A DNA stretch of 64,000 bases from Sinorhizobium sp. 6-70 (GTDB lineage: Bacteria > Pseudomonadota > Alphaproteobacteria > Rhizobiales > Rhizobiaceae): contig NZ_JASKLS010000009.1 of NCBI RefSeq assembly GCF_030124375.1, forward strand, positions 98,652 through 162,651, in the 5' to 3' direction. Below are positions 16,604 through 25,986 of this stretch, piece by piece. The position numbers and the translations under genes are program-made. The notes under the pieces are model-generated. The model was not told the DNA's origin. It saw only the letters and a list, made by a program, of their open reading frames with translations, and did not search any database. Numbering within the stretch: the stretch's first letter is position 1; every line of letters starts with the position of its first letter.

Positions 16604-17701
16604 ATGAAGACGATCGATCTGATGTACCGAACAATGTTCGCGGAGCTCGTTCAGCGTTCCCTTGATGCGTCGTTTGAGACAGATTTCTCTACGTCGGGCA
16701 ATTTCGTCCGGGTTCCTGTGAAGGGAAGATATTACTGGTATTTCGAGGAGACTCAGCCAAACAAAACACGCAAATATGTGGGTCCGGCAGATGATCCGGA
16801 GATAGCAAGACGTGTGGAGAGTTTCCAAGGCATCAAGGATGATTTGCGCGGTCGTCGAAAACTGGTGTCGACCCTAACCCGGGAGGCAGGGCTGGCGGCT
16901 CCCGACAGGTTCACGGGAGACGTGGTCGCAGCCATGGGAGCAGCCGGCATCTTCCGGCTACGCGGTGTTCTCGTCGGCACGGTCGCATTCCAGACCTATG
17001 CCGGACACCTGGGTGTCCGGCTGCCGGGAGCCTCGTTGCAGACCGGAGACGCCGATTTCGCTCAGCATTATTCGGTGTCCTCGACCCTTGAGGACAGCCT
17101 ACCGCCCGTCATCGACATTCTGAAGAGCGTCGACGCTACTTTCAGGGCGATACCACATCGATCAGACCCGCACAGGATCACGCAGTTCGAGAATGCTGCC
17201 CGATACCGGGTCGAATTCCTCACTCCCAATCGGGGCTCCGATGATTATGCCGATCAAGCCAGCCCGATGCCCGCTCTTGGCGGGGCCTCGGCACAGCCTT
17301 TGCGTTTTCTCGATTTTCTGATCCATGAGCCCGTCCGGACTGTCATGCTACATCGCTCGGGTGTGCCCGTGATCGTGCCATCGCCGGAGCGCTATGCAGT
17401 GCACAAACTGATCGTCGCCTCCCGCAGGCAGTCGGATGTAAACGGCATCGCGAAACGGGAGAAGGACGTGCATCAGGCCAGCCTCCTGATCGAGGCACTC
17501 GAAACCACACGCCGACAAGAGGAACTCGCGGAGGTCTTTGCCGAAGCTTGGGGCAGAGGTCAGAGCTGGCGCGTTGCGATCCAGAAGGGCCTTAGCCTGC
17601 TTCCGGAAAAAAGAAAGGCAGCGGCCGCGCTAAGTCTTGGAAACGCTCTATCATCAATCGGAGCCGAACTCGAAGGCTTCACCGACGCTGCCGTCAAATA
17701 G
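16604..17701 (+). CDS. GSU2403-family nucleotidyltransferase fold protein
   Basis: This 365-residue protein looks like a GSU2403/NTP_transf_8 protein. N-terminal residues 1-110 carry a conserved VPVKGRYYWYFEETQPNKTRKYVGP segment. The transferase-like core begins around LRGVLVGTVAFQTYAGHLGV and includes TGDADFAQ, which supplies the acidic pair of a minimal nucleotidyltransferase site. A later block (HEPVRTVMLHRSGVPVIVPSPERYAVHKLIVASRR) is also typical of nucleotidyltransferase-like antitoxin and defence families. It stands alone behind two palindromic operators, suggesting a regulated stress or defence gene. The substrate is unknown. Confidence 0.68.
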   Translation: MKTIDLMYRTMFAELVQRSLDASFETDFSTSGNFVRVPVKGRYYWYFEETQPNKTRKYVGPADDPEIARRVESFQGIKDDLRGRRKLVSTLTREAGLAAPDRFTGDVVAAMGAAGIFRLRGVLVGTVAFQTYAGHLGVRLPGASLQTGDADFAQHYSVSSTLEDSLPPVIDILKSVDATFRAIPHRSDPHRITQFENAARYRVEFLTPNRGSDDYADQASPMPALGGASAQPLRFLDFLIHEPVRTVMLHRSGVPVIVPSPERYAVHKLIVASRRQSDVNGIAKREKDVHQASLLIEALETTRRQEELAEVFAEAWGRGQSWRVAIQKGLSLLPEKRKAAAALSLGNALSSIGAELEGFTDAAVK

Positions 17702-18163
17702 CAGATCGTAGACGGGTTTTCGGCTCGTTTCCCCCTTTGCATGAATCGCATCGATGCGATTGTGGCTTCTAGGCCTGCAGTTCGATTCCCTTCAAGGAGA
17801 TGGATACGCCAGGTGCCGGTTCCGTCGCCATCGACCGATCGTCTCGGGTGGGTGGAGACCGGGCATGAAGCTGCCCCTTGCGTCGCGCTTCCACTCGGCA
17901 TACTTGCAGTCACGCCGCTCACCCAGCGCGATACAGCCCTATAATTCGCTGGAGCTCCTGAACACCGGCGTGCGCTCGACCCGCGCTAGCGATCCGATCG
18001 GCTGATGCAGCGCTGTGATCGCGAGTAAACTCCGCTCGCCAGAAACATTGCGGTCGATACGTGAGCGTCGGCACCCGAGGGGGTGTATTTCTTGCGCTCA
18101 TGAACGAGGTCCGAGGACGGATACGGCGCCGGGACGAGATGCGGCACGCCGCCTTCTCCGATC
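17702..18163. other. Intergenic, no supported gene
   Basis: A 462-bp gap between the nucleotidyltransferase and kup. Open frames here are short and mutually overlapping, with no family resemblance. One tRNA T-arm-like stretch (GTTCGATTCCCTTCAAGG, 17780-17797) has no matching acceptor or anticodon arms. No terminator was found. Confidence 0.4.
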
Positions 18164-20059
18164 TCAGACGAGCACCTGCTCGCCAATCTCGACAACGCGG
18201 TTGGGCGGTAGGCTGAAATAGTCGGAAGGATCGATCGCCGCATGCGACATCGCAATGAACAGCCGGTCCTGCCATCCAGGCAGGCCAGTGGTGGGGTCTG
18301 ACACGAGCTTGCGCCGCCCGAGAAAGAAGGACGTCGACATGATCTCGAATTTCAGTCCCGCTTTCCTGCACATTGCGAAGGCCTTGGAGACATTCTGATC
18401 GTCCATGAAGCCAAAGTTGATGGAAAGCTTGCTGAACCGATCTGAAAGCCTCGTCAGTTCGATCCGGTCAGCCTCAGGCACGAACGGAACGCGACGGGTG
18501 TTCACGTGAAGGATGACGTTTTGCGCATGTAGCACGTGATTGTGCTTGAGATTGTGAAGCAGCACCGCGGGGGCCTTGTCCGGCACGCTCGCCAGAAATA
18601 CTGCTGTCCCGGGAACCTCCGAGGGAGCGTGTTCAGATTCTCGCTCGATTAGTGTTATGAACGCCTCCAGCGCCATGTCGTTGCGGCCGATCTTCTCTTT
18701 TACAAAGCGTGTGCCCTTCTGCCAGGTCCACATCATCATCATGATCGTGCCGGCGATCATGATGGGCACGTAGCCACCATCGTGGACCTTCAGGAGGTTG
18801 GCTGCGAGAAAGATGCACTCGAGAACAAACAGAGGCAGGAGGGCGCTTAGGGTAAAGACCGTCGACCACCCCCATATCCATGTCAGGAAAGGGAATGCCA
18901 GCAGGGTCGTCACCACCATCGCCCCTGTCACCGAGATGCCGTAAGCGGTGGCAAGCGCCTCTGAACTTCCAAAGATAATGACGAGGGCAAGCACGCCGAA
19001 GAAGAGCAGCGAGTTGACGGATGGCACATAGATCTGGCCGGTCGTCGTTTCGGACGTGAAGCGTATCTCGAGGCGCGGCAGAAAACCGAGATGGATCGCC
19101 TGGCGGGCCAGGGAGAAAGCACCGGTGATGACCGCCTGACTGGCGATAATCGTCGCAAGTGTGGCCAGGATCACAACCGGCAGGAGCGCCCATTCAGGAA
19201 ACATCAGAAAGAAGGGGTCCTCGACCGCCGTCGGGTGGGTGAGCACGAGTGCACCCTGTCCGAGATAGTTGAGCGCAAGGGCCGGGAAAACCACCAGAAA
19301 CCATGCCGTCTGAATCGGTGTACGCCCGAAGTGACCCAGGTCGGCATAAAGCGCTTCCGCTCCGGTGACGGTTAGAAACACCGCGCCGAGAACGACCAGA
19401 CCGACGAAACCCGCATGTGTGATGAAATCGAGCGCGTAAAGTGGATTGAATGCATTGAGGATCGACAGATCGTCAGTGATGTGGGCGATCCCGCCGAGCG
19501 CCATGGCGATGAACCAGACGAGCGTGATTGGGCCGAAGAACTTGGAGACAGCCGCAGTACCCCTCGATTGCACGATGAAAAGCAGAACAAGGATCGTCAC
19601 AGAGATCGGCAGGACGTAGGGCGAGAGAGCGGGCGTGACCAGCTTCAACCCCTCCACTGCCGAAAGCACGGAAAGCGCTGGCGTGATCATCGCATCGCCA
19701 ATGAAGAGCGCGGCGCCCGTCAGACCCGCCAGAAACAGCAGCGCGGTGCTTCCTTTCGCTTTCTTCATGAGCAGCGCGAGCAGGGAGAGAGTTCCGCCTT
19801 CGCCGTCGTTGTCCGCGCGAAGAAGGAAGAGAACGTATTTCAGGGTCACGATGACCGTCAGCGTCCAGATCATCAACGAAATCAGTCCGATGACTTCGTT
19901 TTCGTGGACGCCGTCATGCGCGAACGGCCGCAAGGCTTCGCGAAAGGCATAAAGCGGGCTGGTGCCGATGTCGCCATAAACAACCCCGATCGAGCCTAGC
20001 AGGAGCGCGGCGAAGCGGCCGTGATCTTTGTCGGGATGGCCGGCTTGTGTTGCTGTCAT
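18164..20059 (-). CDS. kup: Low-affinity potassium transporter Kup
   Basis: The gene codes for 631 residues from the ATG at 20059, behind GAGG; an open frame extends upstream to 20161 but lacks a ribosome site. The N-terminal signature GVVYGDIGTSPLYAFREAL is diagnostic of the KUP/HAK/KT family. About twelve membrane segments follow (for example ALLFLAGLTGAALFIGDAMITP), then a soluble C-terminal domain of roughly 160 residues. Length matches family proteins of about 620-640 residues. It acts as an inner-membrane proton-coupled K+ uptake system. It stands alone on the minus strand, and no osmotic regulator is nearby. Confidence 0.93.
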   Translation of the reverse strand: MTATQAGHPDKDHGRFAALLLGSIGVVYGDIGTSPLYAFREALRPFAHDGVHENEVIGLISLMIWTLTVIVTLKYVLFLLRADNDGEGGTLSLLALLMKKAKGSTALLFLAGLTGAALFIGDAMITPALSVLSAVEGLKLVTPALSPYVLPISVTILVLLFIVQSRGTAAVSKFFGPITLVWFIAMALGGIAHITDDLSILNAFNPLYALDFITHAGFVGLVVLGAVFLTVTGAEALYADLGHFGRTPIQTAWFLVVFPALALNYLGQGALVLTHPTAVEDPFFLMFPEWALLPVVILATLATIIASQAVITGAFSLARQAIHLGFLPRLEIRFTSETTTGQIYVPSVNSLLFFGVLALVIIFGSSEALATAYGISVTGAMVVTTLLAFPFLTWIWGWSTVFTLSALLPLFVLECIFLAANLLKVHDGGYVPIMIAGTIMMMMWTWQKGTRFVKEKIGRNDMALEAFITLIERESEHAPSEVPGTAVFLASVPDKAPAVLLHNLKHNHVLHAQNVILHVNTRRVPFVPEADRIELTRLSDRFSKLSINFGFMDDQNVSKAFAMCRKAGLKFEIMSTSFFLGRRKLVSDPTTGLPGWQDRLFIAMSHAAIDPSDYFSLPPNRVVEIGEQVLV

Positions 20060-20299
20060 GAGGACCTCGAATGGAATTTCGCCAAGGATGTCAACGCTAT
20101 CATGCGTCCATTGAATACAGGTTCCGCCCCGGAAACATATTGCCGAATTATCTGCAGTCATTGCTGGAGTTGCTGTCGAGCAGGTACTTCAAGGCGGGCC
20201 TAATCACATTGTCACTAAATAGGGATCGCTGTAGAAGCTTCGCCCTCTAGCTTTTCGAACCATGCGCCGAATCTTGCCGCCTCAAGCATTTCATCAGCT

Positions 20300-22243
20300 C
20301 TAACGAGCAGCCTCAATCAGCCTCTCGGCAAGCCTTGTCTGGCGAGCGATTATCTCTGATCCTTCATAGGAAAGGTGGCCGCTGTCCCGGTAAAGGAATT
20401 TGCCGTCGATCTCCGTCTTGCATGTTGTGCCATCGCAGAGAAAGTCGTGATAAGAAATGACCTCTACGTCCCCTTTCAAGGCCACTTGATTCAAGAGCTC
20501 GAGGGTGCGGGAATGGCTTCGGCGGTATTCGCTGACATATATTTTACAATCGCTGTACGGTCCAAGAATAATACTTCCTCGCGCCTTTCGCTCAAGGCAA
20601 TCGCCGATATTGAAGCTTGCGACGGGCGGAGGAGCAAGAACAACCACTCGCTTGCCCAAGGCGCGAACGGCTTCGACGAGAGCCTTAATCGCATCGGCGG
20701 CTGCGTTTACGGAAGCGTCGACCTCCGTGAAAGTGTCTTTATTCCTTTTGAGCAGCATGAAGCCATCCGATACAGGGGCGGAAAATGGGCTTGAAATGAC
20801 TACGGACTTTATCTCTGGCCGACTTTTCAAGATAGCCAAAACACTGTCATTGAAGCGAACACAGTTCTCGCCGAAGGCACGGGCATAAGAGGGAGACGCT
20901 GTCCAGTCTTTCGAGAAGGCAGCAAGTCCAATGGCGGGGAAGCAGGCGCCCATCGTGAGCTGAGCCAGCCCGGTTTCTCCGACTGTCTTGGCCAAGCCGG
21001 GAACCAGTGCCATGGCGAATGAATCGCCCCAGACCAGCAACTCGGGCTTGTCTGTCGTTTGGCAGTTCCTGGGGATATCGTGAGGAGGAGCCGATCCGGG
21101 ACTGAAATCACACTCTGGTCCCAAGCCTACGTTGAACCGCCGGATGTTGGCAAAGTCAATGTTGCTCTCGGTTGCTGCAATGGCGACTGAGGACGAGAAA
21201 CCGAGCAGAACCGCTACGGCAACGAGACCCGAACACAGCCGCATACGGGACGTCACACATCCCCGCCGGAACGGCTCCTCTACGAAACAGTAAAGAACCC
21301 AGCTCGCGACAAATGAGAAAGCAACTGCCGCATAGATCGCAAGGGCAGGCGTATCTGCAAGCCAAGCAGCCCGCACAAAGACAAGCACGGGCCAATGTAT
21401 CAGATAGAGCGAGTACGAGACGTCACCTATCCTTGCCATGCCTCGAACCGCCACATTGTCGCTACTGGGCGCAAGCAGGAGGATCAGCGTTGCGAGGCAA
21501 ACCAAAGCGGCATCCGCGCCCGGGTGAGGGGAGCCAATAGGGACAATGGGAATATAAAGGAGAAGTGCGAGCGCCGGGAGGCGCAGCTTCGAAAGCTTGG
21601 CAGCGACGCTGGAGCTAATGGGAAGCAAAGCCCCGAATGACCCCACGGCCATTTCCCAAAATCGGGTCGGCAAAAGAAAAAATGCTGTGGATGGATCACG
21701 AAAGGCTAAGTAAAGACATAGCGATAGGCTGGCAACGAGGAGCACGCCAACCCCTGTCAGCCACCATCTCCTGGGCGCAAACACCAAGAAGGCGGGGAGC
21801 AGCAAATAAAACTGCTCCTCGATAGCGAGCGACCAGAAATGCAGCAGCGGCTTCGTTTCGGCGGCTCCACCGAAGTAGTCGCACTGAAACCAGAGAACGA
21901 TATTGCCGGTGAATGTGAGGGCCCCGAAAACCTGGTTTTGGAATTCCTTCAGTTCCACGTCCGACAGGAAGAAAGGCGCAGCGATCGTCGTAAGCGCAAT
22001 GACGACATAGGCAGCCGGCAACAGACGTTTAGCACGCCTATAGTAGAATTCGCAAAAACTGAACCGTGATTGCTCAACATGGGTCCTGACGAGGCCTGTG
22101 ATCAGGAACCCCGAAATCACGAAAAAAATATCAACCCCAAGATAACCTGCGGCGAACGGACCGAGGCGGGCATGGTAAAGGACCACCAGAAAAACAGCTA
22201 GGCCCCGCAGGGCCTGGATATCAGTTCGCAAATATCGCGGCAT
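20300..22243 (-). CDS. OafA/YrhL-type O-acyltransferase with SGNH domain
   Basis: This 647-residue protein opens with the acyltransferase-3 signature (RTDIQALRGLAVFLVVLYHA, then GVDIFFVISGFLITGLV). About ten membrane segments fill the first 370 residues. The periplasmic C-terminal half carries an SGNH hydrolase-like domain starting at LLVWGDSFAMAL (Ser in GDS), with a later catalytic-type pair at YRDSGHLSYEGSEI (Asp/His). Proteins of this architecture transfer acetyl or similar groups to cell-surface polysaccharides. Lower GC than the neighbouring operons suggests horizontal origin. The acceptor polysaccharide cannot be deduced. Confidence 0.88.
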   Translation of the reverse strand: MPRYLRTDIQALRGLAVFLVVLYHARLGPFAAGYLGVDIFFVISGFLITGLVRTHVEQSRFSFCEFYYRRAKRLLPAAYVVIALTTIAAPFFLSDVELKEFQNQVFGALTFTGNIVLWFQCDYFGGAAETKPLLHFWSLAIEEQFYLLLPAFLVFAPRRWWLTGVGVLLVASLSLCLYLAFRDPSTAFFLLPTRFWEMAVGSFGALLPISSSVAAKLSKLRLPALALLLYIPIVPIGSPHPGADAALVCLATLILLLAPSSDNVAVRGMARIGDVSYSLYLIHWPVLVFVRAAWLADTPALAIYAAVAFSFVASWVLYCFVEEPFRRGCVTSRMRLCSGLVAVAVLLGFSSSVAIAATESNIDFANIRRFNVGLGPECDFSPGSAPPHDIPRNCQTTDKPELLVWGDSFAMALVPGLAKTVGETGLAQLTMGACFPAIGLAAFSKDWTASPSYARAFGENCVRFNDSVLAILKSRPEIKSVVISSPFSAPVSDGFMLLKRNKDTFTEVDASVNAAADAIKALVEAVRALGKRVVVLAPPPVASFNIGDCLERKARGSIILGPYSDCKIYVSEYRRSHSRTLELLNQVALKGDVEVISYHDFLCDGTTCKTEIDGKFLYRDSGHLSYEGSEIIARQTRLAERLIEAAR

Positions 22244-22942
22244 ACAGTACTCGACAAACTTGGCGATCTAAATCGAAGACGCGCTGCAAATCGGACACTG
22301 AGGTACAACCCTGATGCTACCCAGTTTGGCTGAGTGAACAATCTGAGCACTTAAGTTTTCGATCTGATGAGCTTACTTACAGTTCGGTCTTCCCAGCATC
22401 GCTTGTAAACGTCGTGCTCGACGTCAATCCGATCGACATCTGCCTCATTCCATAAAATTGGGAAAATAGATTGTTTGGATGACAATCATCCACGCCATGG
22501 ATATGGGGAAGCGATCGTAGCCCGGCTGCGCGACAATAAGGGCGGTGAACTGTTCCGACACCGCGTGCGGAAGTGGTCGCTCCGGCCGTCCGGAGACTTA
22601 CAACCAGCTTCTCACTATTTCCCGCGCCATTCGACCCAGCCGGATCGGATTGCGGCCTCAGGAATCATCCTTGCCGATTCCGATGAAGCCAGCATCAATT
22701 CGACTCGGGCTGTCGCATCGTCTTTGAGCTGTGGTTACGGTCTGGCGTCCCTGTTGGGACATGCCCGGCGGTCGGTTCAATCCCGCCATAACAGACCGAA
22801 GAGGTGATCTCAATGTTCGCGTTGTAACCGGCTTGCGTTGCGTCATCCGGGAGGCTCACACGCACTTTTCGCTCGTTGGCAGCGGACAAGCTGGTCAACT
22901 AGGAGTGAAAGCCACCCCACTGGCATACCCGATAGTGGAGGA
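22244..22942. other. Intergenic scar, no supported gene
   Basis: About 700 bp with only short conflicting open frames on both strands. A plus-strand frame at 22475-22807 and a second frame within it look like fragments of a decayed gene but match no family I recognise. The stretch has uneven base composition and separates two lower-GC genes, consistent with repeated insertion and loss. Confidence 0.35.
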
Positions 22943-23836
22943 CTAACCTTCATGCTGGAAAAACTCAAATCGTACTCGGAATTGTTGCTCTTCTCCTGGG
23001 GCGAGGTTGACGTTGTATTCCCGCTCGTCAAATGGAACGCGCCTGCCCTCTATGTCACTGTGGCCCGTACATGGTTCTAACGCTAGAAAGTCCTGCTGTG
23101 GAAGAGACCATACAACCCAGTGACGTGCATCGGGCGCGTCAATTTTAATTGTGACTTTCTCTCCAACAAGCGACAGCCTTTTACTGTTCGCATTCAAAAA
23201 ACAAAGGGCCTCATTTTGGAAAAGGCCTTCATTTAGATGAAGGCGGCGTCCGTGCAATGAAATTTTCCGTTGATTCTCTCGAATTAACCCTTGGGAAGAT
23301 ATCCACGGGACGAGAGGGGATTCGGATTTCTCGAATTCCAGTCGCCAGCTATCTTTGCGCGGAGACAGTAACGGCCATCTAAATCCGGGATGTATCCCGA
23401 TGGAATATGGGAAGAACGCAATATAGGACTTGTTTTTTACGGAGATATCAATGTTCAGTCGATTATCTTCAATTTTATACGCAATCCTGAAAACGAAATA
23501 AAATGGAAACATTGTTTTCGTGAATTCATCGTCAGATGCTTCTAATGTCACCTCACTTTCTGACGTGGAAACCACGTCAAATTGCTGCATCCTGATAAAT
23601 CCGTGAACAGGCATTGGATAATATTGCCCTTTTATTTCGACAAGCGAAGACTCACTCCATCCGCACGAAGGGAACATCAGGGGACAAGTTTGGTTCCAAC
23701 CTGGGGAGCGTCGCGGCCAAAGGAGGTCGTTTGCGCCGACCTGCCACCCAATTAGCTCTGCTCCTTTTCGGCTAACAACTGCCTGTGCAATACCGGAACG
23801 AATAACGACAGCATCATGCATGAATGTTGTGTACAT
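22943..23836 (-). CDS. Aldose 1-epimerase (galactose mutarotase)-like protein
   Basis: This 297-residue protein has the mutarotase layout: an early GAELIGWQVGANDLLWPR segment and CPLMFPSCGWS. The catalytic-type His motifs are MPVHGFIR (first His) and SIGIHPGFRWPL (second His). A late acidic motif, ALEPCTGHSDIEG, supplies the Glu base. It matches LacX/YeaD-like aldose-epimerase proteins of about 290 residues, which interconvert sugar anomers in the cytosol. An alternative start lies at 23821. Codon use is more AT-rich than neighbours, suggesting acquisition. No sugar-catabolic partner gene is adjacent. Confidence 0.8.
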   Translation of the reverse strand: MYTTFMHDAVVIRSGIAQAVVSRKGAELIGWQVGANDLLWPRRSPGWNQTCPLMFPSCGWSESSLVEIKGQYYPMPVHGFIRMQQFDVVSTSESEVTLEASDDEFTKTMFPFYFVFRIAYKIEDNRLNIDISVKNKSYIAFFPYSIGIHPGFRWPLLSPRKDSWRLEFEKSESPLVPWISSQGLIRENQRKISLHGRRLHLNEGLFQNEALCFLNANSKRLSLVGEKVTIKIDAPDARHWVVWSLPQQDFLALEPCTGHSDIEGRRVPFDEREYNVNLAPGEEQQFRVRFEFFQHEG

Positions 23837-24046
23837 TAGAACCTTCGGAATCGGAAGCCAGGCGTCCTAAATCCATTCAGGAGCGTGGTGCTATATCGCC
23901 TCAACGCCGCCCTGCGTCGGTCGGGTGGCGTTTCAAAAGTCAGCCATTTCGCGATGTTGCGCCGGCCGTAGCCGTTGCGACGGGCGATCTGCGAACAGGA
24001 CAGCCCTTCCTTGCGCAAGGCGTGCCGTAGCGCCACGATCGCCGCC
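23837..24046 (-). pseudogene. Transposase-type HTH fragment
   Basis: A minus-strand fragment encodes VALRHALRKEGLSCSQIARRNGYGRRNIAKW, resembling the helix-turn-helix at the end of IS transposases. The catalytic region is absent and no inverted repeats are visible. It abuts the epimerase start and a decayed endonuclease, so it is read as an IS remnant. Confidence 0.35.
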
Positions 24047-24048
24047 AG

Positions 24049-24377
24049 TTCCAGTCATCTATGCCAACGACCCGGATCGTGGCATCGCAGTGAGCGAGCG
24101 CGGCATCCCGCTTCAGCGCTCAAACTCGATCCACGACGACAGCCCGGCGGAACGATATCAGTTCCCGAGCCAATATTTGGGTCGTGTCGAAACCAGCATG
24201 GGCGATTGGATCATCGCCGTGACGCTCGGCTATTTTGCGATTGCCAAGGTGAGCGAGGTCATCCCGGATCCCAAAACGCCCGGCATGTACTTCGCGCTGA
24301 TCTCGTCGTTAGGATTCGATGAGCGGGAGCCGGAGTTGCCGCGGATAGGCGAGCTGGAGCGGGATCAGAAACATTAA
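24049..24377 (+). pseudogene. Remnant of a putative HNH restriction endonuclease
   Basis: The frame ending at 24377 gives IHDDSPAERYQFPSQYLGRV, then GDWIIAVTLGYFAIAKVSEVIPDPKTPGMYFAL. This closely follows the N-terminal domain of putative HNH restriction endonucleases ('YDD..gerYhFP..Yl..v...vGDWI.YYe....rGYFa.A.v..i.PDp...gmY.al'). The middle ('YYEPRR..') is missing and the HNH domain is absent, so this is a 5' fragment with an internal deletion. A further piece ending at 24448 (ERLDTFPWEEI) may be a relic of the same or another gene. Confidence 0.5.
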
Positions 24378-24545
24378 GCTCGAAACCAGGTCCTGGTGAA
24401 GAACACCGGCGCAGAGCGGCTGGATACCTTCCCCTGGGAAGAGATCTAAGTTCGACGCATGCCGCGCACATTCTGGCGCGGAAAGAGCATGCGCTTTTGA
24501 AGCGTGTGCATTTGGTGCCTTCCGGAGGTGCGCCTGCTTCGCCCG

Positions 24546-25187
24546 TCACTCGACCGCATGGGCACGCGCGGCTTCTTGTAGGGCGAAAGCGATTTCGCGT
24601 TCGCTGCGGCCACCGTTGATCTCGATCCGGCTGCCGAAGACGAAGTGCGGAACCGAGCGAACGCCGACTGCAACTGAACGGGCGGCCTCTTGCTCCACGC
24701 GTCGCGCCTGAGCGGGGGCAAGAGCGATCGCGCGGGCCTCAGCACCATCAAATCCGTAGCCTGCCGCAATATCGGCGAGCACATCGGCATCGGCGATATT
24801 CTTCGCACCGAGGAAGTAGGCTTCGGAGATTGTCACCGCGAGTGCGTGCTGCGTGCCGCGTTCGCGCGCGGCGAGGATGAGCGCGTGGGCAGGCTGGGTG
24901 GGGTAGGCCCAGGGTTGGCGGCTGAGGTCGAGGTCCAGGCCAGAGGCGCGAGCCTCAGCTTCGGGCCGCGCAAACGCCGCCTTCGCATCGGTGATGCCAT
25001 AGCGCGTGCGAAACAGGTCCGGAATGTAAAGCCCCGCGGCCGGCGCGTCGGGTTGCAGCAGGACCGGGTGGTGCTGGATGTCCGTAGCAAGATCGGGAAA
25101 GCGTTCCGCCAGTACCTTGTCTAGCCGGTGCTGGCCTATGATGCACCAGGGGCAGGTGATTTCGGTGTAAAGGTCGATTCGCAACAT
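24546..25187 (-). CDS. DsbA-family oxidoreductase (FrnE-like)
   Basis: From ATG 25187 (alternative 25202) this gives 213 residues. The thioredoxin-like active site is TEITCPWCIIG (CPWC) at about residues 8-18. A helical insertion follows, then a cis-Pro loop (VRSVPHFVFG). This is the FrnE/2-hydroxychromene-isomerase-like branch of DsbA, which is usually cytosolic and takes part in disulfide or polyketide chemistry. No signal peptide is present. It leads a redox group with an NAD(P)-binding protein and an azoreductase on the same strand. Confidence 0.87.
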   Translation of the reverse strand: MLRIDLYTEITCPWCIIGQHRLDKVLAERFPDLATDIQHHPVLLQPDAPAAGLYIPDLFRTRYGITDAKAAFARPEAEARASGLDLDLSRQPWAYPTQPAHALILAARERGTQHALAVTISEAYFLGAKNIADADVLADIAAGYGFDGAEARAIALAPAQARRVEQEAARSVAVGVRSVPHFVFGSRIEINGGRSEREIAFALQEAARAHAVE

Positions 25188-25226
25188 GATGGGTCTCTTC
25201 ATTAGAAACGGCAGTCACCGCCGCTT

Positions 25227-25871
25227 TCACGCGTGGTCGGCTATTCCTGGGGCGGCCCGCACAAAGTCGCGATTCGAAATCTGGTCGACGAGGAATCTCG
25301 CGAGATTGCCTCGGGAGAGTTTTGTGCTGAGCTTCGTCTTTCCGTACCAGCCGACATCGATGGAGCCATCGGCTGGACCATCCTTGAGGTACGGTATCCT
25401 CACCAGCGTCCAGTCAAGGCCTGATCTGCTGATCAGTTCGCCGGTAGCCTTGATGTCGTCATAGGCCTTGTACAGCATGACCTTGATGAGCAGCACCACC
25501 GCCCGCGACTTGAGGTCGAAGCCATCCTTGGGATCGCGATAGCTTGACGTGGAGACCTGGATGAGGCGACAGACGGCCAGTTCATCCATGATGGAGATGA
25601 TGTTCCCGACCCCATGCATCACGGACCTTTTTTCGTTGATCTGGAGGCTATTGGGCCCCAGCGCGCTGATCACCGCGTGGGAACCGCTTACGCACGTTCG
25701 GATCGCTTCCAGGTTCTTGAGGTCGCCCTCTACGACCTCGATCTTTCCCTCGAACAAAGAGAGCTTATTGGCATCGCGCGTGTAGACGGACAGACTGTAT
25801 CCCTGGCTGAGCGCCTCCCGGATAATGTATTGCCCGGTCGGCCCGGTGGCTCCAAAAAGAGAGATTTTCAT
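25227..25871 (-). CDS. NAD(P)-binding oxidoreductase (atypical SDR / NmrA-like)
   Basis: This 214-residue protein begins MKISLFGATGPTGQYIIREAL, the GxxGxxG dinucleotide site of atypical short-chain dehydrogenases. VVEGDLKNLEAI and VISALGPN follow, as in NAD(P)H-binding (NmrA/BVR-B-like) proteins. The later part (WTLVRIPYLKDGPADGSIDVG) is the usual substrate-side region. Such proteins act as NAD(P)H sensors or quinone/flavin reductases. It lies 39 bp before the DsbA-family gene and may be co-transcribed with it. Confidence 0.82.
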   Translation of the reverse strand: MKISLFGATGPTGQYIIREALSQGYSLSVYTRDANKLSLFEGKIEVVEGDLKNLEAIRTCVSGSHAVISALGPNSLQINEKRSVMHGVGNIISIMDELAVCRLIQVSTSSYRDPKDGFDLKSRAVVLLIKVMLYKAYDDIKATGELISRSGLDWTLVRIPYLKDGPADGSIDVGWYGKTKLSTKLSRGNLARFLVDQISNRDFVRAAPGIADHA

Positions 25872-25986
25872 GTTTGTCCTTATCGATTTTGCCAGCGACC
25901 GCCGCCTGATCCATCCAGCGATTTGTTCATGCAGTAGGGACTGTCGTCGCCGTCAGCCACCCACAGCATGAATTTGTTGCGAATAG

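Noticed and set aside
17780..17797. tRNA gene
   Set aside because: Only a T-arm-like stretch; no anticodon or acceptor arms could be built around it.
22475..22807. Plus-strand 110-codon frame in the scar region
   Set aside because: Product is arginine-rich and featureless; neighbouring frames look equally random.
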